Shown here one piece after another: positions 1-6,285 of a stretch of 64,000 nucleotides of DNA (its first letter is position 1; every line of letters begins with the position of its first letter). The translations under genes and the position numbers were made by a program. The notes beneath the pieces are model-generated. The model saw only the letters and a list, made by a program, of their open reading frames with translations, was not told the origin of the DNA and searched no databases. Source of the stretch: Nitrospirota bacterium (GTDB lineage Bacteria > Nitrospirota > Leptospirillia > Leptospirillales > Leptospirillaceae); the NCBI GenBank assembly GCA_021826965.1, contig JAKAYA010000002.1, forward strand, positions 53,334 through 117,333, written 5' to 3'.

Positions 1-1
1 T

Positions 2-139
2 TTTTCTGCTTCCTGCCTCCACCTGGTGCGCCGACCTGTCGGAGACGACTGGCCTCTGGCCACGTCCCTCAACCCGGATATCCTTCGGAATCTTCTTCCT
101 GCCATCCCTCTCCGGGTCCACGAATCTCCTTCCCGGTGA
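2..139 (+). CDS. C-terminal end of an unknown protein (partial)
   Basis: An open frame enters from the left edge and stops at the TGA at 137-139, giving about 45 residues that include RRPVGDDWPLATSLNPDI. Third positions are mostly G or C, as in the neighbouring genes, and the stop lies just before the end of a convergent minus-strand gene. The start is outside the window and I recognise no family. It could also be a chance open frame, because 45 codons is short. Confidence 0.35.
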   Translation, partial: FSASCLHLVRRPVGDDWPLATSLNPDILRNLLPAIPLRVHESPSR

Positions 140-188
140 AGAGGGACGATTCTCAAGGTTCAGCCTTTCCGCTTTTCCGTTGCCTTTT

Positions 189-524
189 TTATTTTTTTTC
201 ACGGAAAAAACGGAAGCGGCTGCTAAAAAATTCACGAAATTTTTCAATATCCTCCGCACCCAGTCTTTCGTCGATTTTTTCGGTCTGGAGCGGCTCGATA
301 TGGTATCCGGAAGACTTCAGAATCTTCAGGATGTCCAGAAGGGTTTTTTGGGTGAAGATCTGCTGTGCCTGCACTTCTTCCATCTGAAACACGTACGCCA
401 GATTTTTCCGGAGGGCCGGATAGGACTTTTCGATGTACAGCTTGGCTTCCTCCGTCGTATCGAAGGTGTAGCTGATATCATCGTTATACGGGTCCAGGAC
501 CCGGTAACGAGTGCTGGAACTCAT
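189..524 (-). CDS. hypothetical protein, last gene of the vWA-lipoprotein operon
   Basis: This 111-residue protein has no signal peptide or membrane segment. It is charged and probably helical, with a basic aromatic tail ending RFRFFREKK. An in-frame ATG exists further upstream, but I chose the start at 524 because AAGGAG lies 7 bases before that ATG. It is the fifth gene of a tightly packed minus-strand operon starting at 3070, and follows the preceding small gene by 77 bases. I do not recognise the family. Its role is presumably tied to the lipoprotein and membrane protein upstream; that is inference from position only. Confidence 0.7.
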   Translation of the reverse strand: MSSSTRYRVLDPYNDDISYTFDTTEEAKLYIEKSYPALRKNLAYVFQMEEVQAQQIFTQKTLLDILKILKSSGYHIEPLQTEKIDERLGAEDIEKFREFFSSRFRFFREKK

Positions 525-601
525 CAGGAATCTCCTTGGAAAGACAGGACCGGACTTGTCCGGGATCCGGCTTCCGGGCATCCGGCCCGGAAGCGATGGG
601 T

Positions 602-805
602 TCATCGCTTGTCAAAAACACGGGGTGCCCGACCGTTTCGGGAATAGGTCGCCCTGCGTGGACCGCTCAAGTTGGCAATTGTTTTCAGGACCTTGTCGTC
701 GATGGACGGGTCGTCGTCGGGTATGCGGACGGGCGGACCGGCGCCATTGTCTTCTTTCCGCCGGAACCGGAACAGGCGGAAGAATCGTTCAAGAATCCGT
801 TTCAT
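602..805 (-). CDS. small basic hypothetical protein (67 aa)
   Basis: This short gene begins two bases after the stop of the vWA-like lipoprotein gene, with GGAGG about nine bases before its ATG, so translation is probably coupled to the lipoprotein. The N-terminus is strongly basic and amphipathic (RILERFFRLFRFRRKE), which could lie on a membrane surface. An acidic DDDP segment follows. No family is recognised. An upstream in-frame start would overlap the lipoprotein gene and lacks a ribosome site, so I rejected it. Confidence 0.6.
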   Translation of the reverse strand: MKRILERFFRLFRFRRKEDNGAGPPVRIPDDDPSIDDKVLKTIANLSGPRRATYSRNGRAPRVFDKR

Positions 806-807
806 CG

Positions 808-1662
808 TCAGATGTTCCTCCCGGATGCGTCGGAGCAACTGGAGGGAGGAGGCCAGTAGAGCATGGTGTGGGCATACCGGTCAGGAGAAAACCCGGCATG
901 AGCCTGCAGAAAGTACTGCGTCCAGAAAAATCGGATGTTCTGGAGCATCTCCAGGGACGGAGCCTTGGCTCCGACGACGTACACGCAAATCCCTTTCATG
1001 TCCGGAATCAGGCCAAGCTTTTTTTCATGGGTCAGGATGACGCTTCGGAGATGGTCATTCCAGCGCACGTGATTGAATCGCCAGTTTGCGTCTTCCTCGA
1101 TCATGTCGGAGAGGATGACCAGGATCTTTTGGTCTTTGACTCTGTCGAAGAACAGGCTGGACGCGTAGATCGCACCGAACAGATCCGTGCTCTGGGCCGT
1201 GGGTTTTGCCTTGAGGGCGGCGTCGACCTTCTGGAACAGTTCGGAGACTTTTTTCTTGCGATCATCCTGTTGCTGGGCGAGGGTATCCTTGTAGACCGCC
1301 TCGTTCGTTTCCAGCGGATTATAGGGGGGAGGTTTCGGCAGGTCGAGCGATGCCACGAAGTCGAAATCGGCATCCGATTCTCCGGTGATCAGCGCCAACC
1401 GGAATTTGTCTCCTGCACCCAGGGAATCCACGATTTTCCGGATCGCTTCGGAAAAGACCGTGTTCTGGTCCTTGACGCTCGCGGTTTTGTCCAGCAGGAT
1501 CAGAACCGTCTTGTGGTGATGGATTTCCGGTGCGACGGCGGACTTGGAGGCTCCGGAATTGCCGGCGGCCGTGGCCTTTGCTCCCTTGTCGTGATGACTG
1601 CAGGCTGCCAGAAACAGAGACACGAGCAGTGTCGGCCAGAGAATCAGGCTGTGTTTTTGCAT
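808..1662 (-). CDS. lipoprotein with von Willebrand factor A-like domain
   Basis: The product is 284 residues. It opens with a lipoprotein signal peptide, a hydrophobic stretch ending in the lipobox LAAC with the lipidated Cys at residue 21. A vWA-like fold follows: a beta strand runs into DKTAS, which fits the metal-binding DxTxS (MIDAS) pattern, and a later strand leads into VILSDMIEED, the usual second acidic loop. vWA domains bind proteins through a divalent metal, so this is probably an envelope-anchored binding protein rather than an enzyme. The start has AGAGGAGA upstream. It lies 20 bases after a membrane protein gene and two bases before a small gene. The exact family is unknown to me. 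Confidence 0.75.
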   Translation of the reverse strand: MQKHSLILWPTLLVSLFLAACSHHDKGAKATAAGNSGASKSAVAPEIHHHKTVLILLDKTASVKDQNTVFSEAIRKIVDSLGAGDKFRLALITGESDADFDFVASLDLPKPPPYNPLETNEAVYKDTLAQQQDDRKKKVSELFQKVDAALKAKPTAQSTDLFGAIYASSLFFDRVKDQKILVILSDMIEEDANWRFNHVRWNDHLRSVILTHEKKLGLIPDMKGICVYVVGAKAPSLEMLQNIRFFWTQYFLQAHAGFSPDRYAHTMLYWPPPSSCSDASGRNI

Positions 1663-1682
1663 GGAAATGTCTCCTCTAATCG

Positions 1683-2735
1683 TCAGATATCGTCAGGATT
1701 CTCGGTGACTGCGTCCCAGAGTTTGGCCTGCGGAAACTCCGGCGGTCGGTTGAAGACAAGAGGGACCGGATTGGGGCTTCTGGCATTGGAGTTGGCCTGT
1801 CGATACAGATAAATCAGGGATAGCGTCCGGGCACGCTCCGCTTCGATGCGGGCCGAAGCCACCCGGAGAACGGCGTTCAAGCGGCTTGCCGTTTCCGAAT
1901 ATGTAACCAGAAGGGGTTTCCGTTTTTGCTCCAGCGTGATGATGGAGCGGCGAAGATGGTCGAGCTTCTCGTCGGGGTCGTGCGACATGTACGAAGTGAC
2001 CAGAGCGGCCGAGAAGACCAGGAGATTCAAGGCGAAAATCGAATACCCCAGGGCTTTCGGATCCGACCCCATGGCGTTCTGGATATGTCCGCCGGTTTCG
2101 AGGTAGACGGAGCGGACGTAAGTCACGGCTCCGAGGGCTCCTCCGATGGAGACCGGCATCAGGCCGCCGACGATGATGTTTCCGGCGAGCCTTGGCACGC
2201 CGTGCCGGAGCTGAATGCCGCTGTACATGGCCAGGAGAGGAATTGTGACGGCCAAAGTCGAACTCATGATGTAGGTCATCAGTTCCGGTTCGCCGAACAT
2301 CCGGAAAACGATGGCGTTCAGCGGAAACTCGCCAAACCCCAGAAAAATGATGATCCCCCAGTGAAAAATCTTGTTCAGGGGAACGATGAAATCCCGGTCG
2401 AGCTGCTTTTTCCGGTCTTCTACACGGTCCCGGACGTTGCGCCAGCGGGTGTTGATGTTGGAGAGCCTCGAAATGATCGGCTGGAGTGACTTATTGATTC
2501 TGGCCCTGGACTCCTGGGCGCTTTCCACAACCCGGTTGACTCTCTGCTCGCCATAGGAAAGCAGTCCGAGTTCAAACTGGGAAGGAGCGTAGGCGGTAAT
2601 TTCCGGAATGCGCTCCTTTCCGTCCTTTTCTCCGATTTCCCGGGCCTTGGCCTCCGAAGAGAAGGAAGACTCTTCCGGAGGAAGAGGCGGGAGAAGTTTT
2701 TCCGGATCGAATTTGTCCGATGAAAAAAAGTTCAT
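1683..2735 (-). CDS. coiled-coil multi-pass membrane protein, function unknown
   Basis: This 350-residue protein has three parts. The N-terminal ~140 residues are charged and predicted coiled coil (VESAQESRARINKSL region). A central part of about four hydrophobic segments follows (for example IIIFLGFGEF, LAVTIPLLAMYSG, LAGNIIVGGLMPVSIG, IFALNLLVFSAALV). A second long coil (residues ~235-320) precedes a proline-rich tail. AGGAGA precedes the ATG and the gene starts 11 bases after the coiled-coil gene upstream. Coils on both sides of a membrane core suggest a scaffold or assembly partner for the lipoprotein encoded next. I cannot name a family. Confidence 0.75.
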   Translation of the reverse strand: MNFFSSDKFDPEKLLPPLPPEESSFSSEAKAREIGEKDGKERIPEITAYAPSQFELGLLSYGEQRVNRVVESAQESRARINKSLQPIISRLSNINTRWRNVRDRVEDRKKQLDRDFIVPLNKIFHWGIIIFLGFGEFPLNAIVFRMFGEPELMTYIMSSTLAVTIPLLAMYSGIQLRHGVPRLAGNIIVGGLMPVSIGGALGAVTYVRSVYLETGGHIQNAMGSDPKALGYSIFALNLLVFSAALVTSYMSHDPDEKLDHLRRSIITLEQKRKPLLVTYSETASRLNAVLRVASARIEAERARTLSLIYLYRQANSNARSPNPVPLVFNRPPEFPQAKLWDAVTENPDDI

Positions 2736-2746
2736 GAGAGTGTCTC

Positions 2747-3070
2747 CTATTCTTCCAGACCTTCGGACAACTTGGCCAGAATGGCCTTCGTGTCGTCCGA
2801 AATCATCCGGACACGGTCCATGATGGATTGCTCAAGGGCTGCGAGTTCCCGCTCCTTGGTGACCATGGCCTGCTGGCGCGTCTTGATTTCCGCCAGCAGG
2901 GAATGGGTATCTTCCAGTCCCTTGACGACTTCCAGCCGCTGGGTCGTGATTTCGACGCCACGGCGCTGCAATTCGGACATCTGGTCGTTGTTCTGCTGGA
3001 GATGCGCCAGCATCTCGTAATATTCCTCGACCGACCGGGATATCTGCAGCAGGGTTTTTTTGGTGATCAT
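2747..3070 (-). CDS. small coiled-coil protein, first gene of the vWA operon
   Basis: The protein is 107 residues, almost entirely charged and helical with heptad-like hydrophobic spacing, and has no signal peptide or membrane segment. A good ribosome site (GGAAGGAG) lies before the ATG. The frame is open upstream of this ATG for another ~38 codons of coherent acidic sequence but offers no standard start codon there. Together with the coils in the next protein, it may form a complex at the cytoplasmic face of the membrane. That is inference; no family is recognised. Confidence 0.7.
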   Translation of the reverse strand: MITKKTLLQISRSVEEYYEMLAHLQQNNDQMSELQRRGVEITTQRLEVVKGLEDTHSLLAEIKTRQQAMVTKERELAALEQSIMDRVRMISDDTKAILAKLSEGLEE

Positions 3071-3240
3071 CGCGATTTCTCCTTCCGGGGTTCTGTCGTT
3101 TTCGTCCTCAAAGCCCGACGCCCCGCTTGAACCAGACTCCGGTTCTTCGATCTTGAGAGCCTGGCGGGACAGATCTGCTTTTCATTAACAATCAATAAAT
3201 ATGTTCATGAAGTTTCTTATTGAAAAAGTTTTAAGGTTTC

Positions 3241-3420
3241 TCATTCGGCATTCTGCTTCTCCTTCCGTTGGGGTTGTTCGACGAGGATCGCTTCGCTGGA
3301 TTGCAGGACCTCTTGCAGGAGGAAGCAAATCTCGTTGTTCAGGGAGCGCTTGTGCTTTCGGGCCAGCACCCTTACTCGCCAGTAGATGTTTTCATCCAGA
3401 CGCAGCGTGAACCTTTTCAT
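3241..3420 (-). CDS. ribbon-helix-helix (Arc/MetJ-type) DNA-binding protein
   Basis: This gene encodes only 59 residues. The N-terminus KRFTLRLDENIYWRVRVLA is a typical ribbon strand followed by helix A, and HKRSLNNEICFLLQEVL matches the second helix of Arc-type repressors (the S-xN-E-I pattern). The tail is charged (EQPQRKEKQNAE). Such proteins dimerise and bind palindromic operators, often their own promoter. The promoter here contains two inverted repeats, which fits autoregulation. It lies upstream of the vWA-lipoprotein operon and may control it. No toxin-like gene follows, so an antitoxin role is not supported. Confidence 0.8.
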   Translation of the reverse strand: MKRFTLRLDENIYWRVRVLARKHKRSLNNEICFLLQEVLQSSEAILVEQPQRKEKQNAE

Positions 3421-3454
3421 GGTGTAATAGTAGCACCATTGTGACGTACGTCAA
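3419..3454 (-). promoter_or_regulatory. promoter and probable autoregulatory operator of the RHH gene
   Basis: On the minus strand, TTGACG (3449-3454) and TACTAT (3427-3432) are separated by 16 bases, a good sigma-70-type promoter. The predicted transcription start falls at or beside the A of the RHH start codon, so the mRNA would be leaderless. The twelve-base perfect palindrome TGACGTACGTCA (3442-3453) covers the -35 box. A second inverted repeat, ATGGTG-N9-CACCAT (3419-3439), covers the -10 box and start codon. Both are natural sites for a ribbon-helix-helix repressor. Confidence 0.6.
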
Positions 3455-3923
3455 GCATTATTTTTGATAAATTAAATTAATAATAAAATTAAAATATAAA
3501 ATTATTGAAAAATATGAATTTTATCGGGAGGAAAATCAGGGATGAACTTCCCTTGCGGATTTTTCAAGGGAATGCCTGAATTCACCGCACCCGACAAGGA
3601 CTTTTCGGTTTGTTGCCCATTTTTAATGATCGGGAACACAGGAGAAAATTTCGGATCCGGAATGAGAAAAGAATTGACTCGCCAGAATATTCGGGTAATC
3701 TTAAAAAATACTGAGAAAATACTGTGATCCCAGTGGAGAAATGGAACCTCCCGGTCCCTGAAGGCTGGCCTGGAGGGTTCCCGGGATCGTTCTGATTCAC
3801 CGGATAGGTCAGAGAGTGGAGGGCGCCCGGGTTGAAGTCCGACTTATCTCTTTTCTTTTTGGTAGAGCCTTTCTTCCAGAGGCTTTTTTCCGGAGGACGG
3901 TCGGCCGGGCGGTGTTTTCGACG
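3455..3923. other. AT-rich intergenic region between divergent RHH and histidine kinase genes
   Basis: About 470 bases carry no gene I can support. The stretch 3460-3530 is strikingly AT-rich for this genome (runs of TTAAATTAATAATAAAATT type), as expected for an UP element or a nucleoid-protein binding site next to the RHH promoter. A 61-codon open frame at 3542-3727 has GGGAGG ten bases before its ATG but no recognisable family. The kinase frame is open back to 3816, so its start could lie earlier than I place it. Confidence 0.5.
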
Positions 3924-5711
3924 ATGACCTCCTTTTTGTTGAACATCCGCCGTCTTTCTCTTTTGATGATTCTTCTCGCGATCGGCATCCTGTTCTGGAT
4001 GGGGGTCGTCTCTCTTCACTTTCTTGAATCATTCTTGCAGGAATCCGACAGGGTCGAGCACTCCTGGATGGTCCTGACCTCGGTCGACCGACTGTTTTCC
4101 GAACTCCAGGATGCCGAAACAGGAGAGAGGGGATATCTCATCACACGCATGCCGTCCTTCCTCTCCCCGTACGAGGCGGCGGTGACGCGGGTTGAGGGGC
4201 ATGTCCGGGACTTGTCGAATCTCGTGTCCGACCGGCCGGAGCAAAAAGCGCGTGTCGACAAGCTCGGAAAACTGGTCGAACAACGTTTGTTCCTTCTGGA
4301 GAACGGGGTGGCTCTCGGAAGAGGGACGCTTCCTCAAAATCGGGAGGCTCTCCAGACGGTCATGCTCAGGGGAAAAAACGTGATGGACCGGATTCGGCAG
4401 GTGACACAGTCCATGAAGTCGTCCGAATATCGGAGGCTCAGACGGCGTTCCCTCCAGTTTTTCAAGGCGAAGAAAAAGATTCTCCCCTTCGTCGGAAGCG
4501 GTTTGGCCGTCAGCGTTCTGATGATCGGATTTTCCGCCGTCTTTCTGTCCCGCGAGATCGACCGGCGACTGCGTGCGGAACAGAAAGCCCGGCAATACGG
4601 AGACGAAATCCGGGACCTCTACGATTACGCACCGTGCGGCTACCATTCGGTCGACGAGAATGGGACCTTCCTGCGAATCAACGAAACGGAACTGGAGTGG
4701 CTCGGTTACCGGCGGGAGGAAATCGAGGGGGTAAAGAGCATTTTCGACCTGGTTTGCCCGGAAGACCAGTCCCGTTATCGGGAAGTCTTCCAGGGCATGC
4801 TGCGGGGAGAACCGGTGCGGGATCTCCGGCTCCGGTTCGTCCGGAAGGACGGATCCCTCCTTCCGGTGTTGCTGAACGCCAGCGTGCTCCGGGATGTCTC
4901 GGGAAAATTTCTCTCCACGCGCGGGGTTCTCCTGGACATGACGGAAAAGCTGGGAGACGAGGAGAAGATCCTGGATCTCAACCGGACGCTGTTGGAGAGG
5001 AATATCCAGCTGGAAGTCACGAACGGAGAACTCGAGGGCTTCTCTTATTCCGTTTCCCATGACCTGCGGGCCCCTCTCCGGGCCATCGACGGGTTTTCCC
5101 GCATTCTCGAAGATGACTATGCGGGAAAGCTGGACGCCGAAGGGGAGAGGGTGATCGGGGTGATCCGGAACAATACCCGGAAAATGTCCAACCTGATCGA
5201 CGACCTTCTGGCTTTTTCCCGGATGGGAAAGAAAGCGTTTTCCTGGACTCTTGTGGACATGAACGAACTGGTCCGGGAGATCCTTTCCGGGATTCTGTCG
5301 GCAAGGGAGAATGAGACGGCCGTCGAGGTCTTCACGTCCGATCTTCCCCCGGCCTGGGGAGACAGGACTCTCCTGACCCAGGTCTGGACGAACCTTCTGT
5401 CGAATGCGGTCAAGTTTTCGGGGAAATCGGACAAGCCGTCCGTTCATGTCGACGGGACCACGGAGTCGGAGGAAATCGTGTACACCGTCCGGGACAACGG
5501 TGTCGGGTTCGACATGCAGTATTACGAAAAGCTTTTCAAGGTGTTTCAGCGTCTGCACTCCCAGGCGGAATTTCCGGGAACGGGCGTCGGTCTCGCCATT
5601 GTCCAGCGGGTAATTTCCCGGCACGGCGGACAGGTCTGGGGAGAGAGCGTGCCGGGAGAAGGAGCCACTTTTCATTTTTCCCTCCCGAAGCGAACCGGGC
5701 CGCCTGTTTGA
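3924..5711 (+). CDS. CHASE3-PAS sensor histidine kinase
   Basis: This is a membrane sensor kinase of about 595 residues. The first transmembrane helix (residues ~10-35) precedes an extracytoplasmic CHASE3 domain, recognised by DAETGERGYLIT. A second helix follows near residue 200, then a PAS domain (GYHSVDENGTFLRIN region), a HisKA domain with the phospho-acceptor His in SVSHDLRAPL (about residue 379) and an HATPase domain (NLLSNAVKFS, DNGVGFD, GTGVGLAIV). This is the cyanophytochrome-like class of kinase. The start is uncertain: no clear ribosome site precedes ATG 3924, and GTG codons at 3912 and 3816 are in frame. The receiver gene 61 bases downstream is the likely phosphotransfer partner. 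Confidence 0.9.
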   Translation: MTSFLLNIRRLSLLMILLAIGILFWMGVVSLHFLESFLQESDRVEHSWMVLTSVDRLFSELQDAETGERGYLITRMPSFLSPYEAAVTRVEGHVRDLSNLVSDRPEQKARVDKLGKLVEQRLFLLENGVALGRGTLPQNREALQTVMLRGKNVMDRIRQVTQSMKSSEYRRLRRRSLQFFKAKKKILPFVGSGLAVSVLMIGFSAVFLSREIDRRLRAEQKARQYGDEIRDLYDYAPCGYHSVDENGTFLRINETELEWLGYRREEIEGVKSIFDLVCPEDQSRYREVFQGMLRGEPVRDLRLRFVRKDGSLLPVLLNASVLRDVSGKFLSTRGVLLDMTEKLGDEEKILDLNRTLLERNIQLEVTNGELEGFSYSVSHDLRAPLRAIDGFSRILEDDYAGKLDAEGERVIGVIRNNTRKMSNLIDDLLAFSRMGKKAFSWTLVDMNELVREILSGILSARENETAVEVFTSDLPPAWGDRTLLTQVWTNLLSNAVKFSGKSDKPSVHVDGTTESEEIVYTVRDNGVGFDMQYYEKLFKVFQRLHSQAEFPGTGVGLAIVQRVISRHGGQVWGESVPGEGATFHFSLPKRTGPPV

Positions 5712-5772
5712 TCGGGATTTACCAGTTGGGTGACTTGATGGGAAAATAGGTGAAAGGACAAGGAGAAACAGG

Positions 5773-6219
5773 ATGGGCGAGGGTGTCGAAACTGTCGAAA
5801 TCCTTCTGGTCGAGGACAGTCCGGACGATGCGGAACTGACCCGGAGAGCGCTCCAGAAACACCATTTCATCAACAAGGTCACCTGGGTGCAGGACGGGGA
5901 AGCGGCGCTGGATTATCTCTATGGGAAGGCGAAGTTCCCGGATCAACCGGACCGTCCTCCGCGTCTGATCTTGCTCGATTTCAAGCTCCCGAAACTCGAC
6001 GGGATTCAGGTTTTGCGGAGAATCAAGGCCGACGAGAATCTGAAGCAGATCCCCGTGGTCATGCTGACCTCGTCGAACGAGGAACGGGATCTGGTGGAGG
6101 CCTATCGCCTGGGTGTCAACAGTTACATCGTGAAGCCGGTCGAGTTTGAGGAGTTCGTGAAGACGGTGTCCGGGATCGGGTTCTACTGGATCCTGACCAA
6201 CCGGGTTCCGGAACAATGA
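5773..6219 (+). CDS. Rcp1-type single-domain response regulator
   Basis: This 148-residue protein is a lone receiver domain: an acidic pair near the N-terminus (VEDSPDD), phospho-acceptor Asp 69 in LILLDFKLPK, the switch TS at about residues 99-100, and Lys 121 in IVKPVEF. Length and sequence match the Rcp1 family that pairs with phytochrome-like kinases. There is no output domain, so it passes phosphate or acts by protein binding. AGGAGA lies before the ATG. It sits between its likely kinase and a receiver-EAL protein, suggesting one phosphorelay that ends in c-di-GMP breakdown. Confidence 0.93.
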   Translation: MGEGVETVEILLVEDSPDDAELTRRALQKHHFINKVTWVQDGEAALDYLYGKAKFPDQPDRPPRLILLDFKLPKLDGIQVLRRIKADENLKQIPVVMLTSSNEERDLVEAYRLGVNSYIVKPVEFEEFVKTVSGIGFYWILTNRVPEQ

Positions 6220-6285
6220 AGGCGTTTTCGGGAGATTCCGGAGGAACCGCTTCTTCGTCCTATGCCATGAACCAAAGGAGACGGG

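Noticed and set aside
3241..3420. Antitoxin of a toxin-antitoxin pair
   Set aside because: The ribbon-helix-helix protein would fit, but no toxin-like gene (RelE, PIN, MazF type) lies beside it.
3542..3727. Small open frame of 61 codons in the AT-rich gap
   Set aside because: A weak ribosome site is present, but there is no recognisable domain and the composition is not clearly coding.
4029..5882. Long open frame antisense to the histidine kinase
   Set aside because: It mirrors a gene with clear CHASE3, PAS, HisKA and HATPase motifs; GC-rich genes make long antisense frames. No motif or ribosome site supports it. The same applies to 5719-7905, 17967-19427, 20344-21759, 25850-27859 and 35389-37269.
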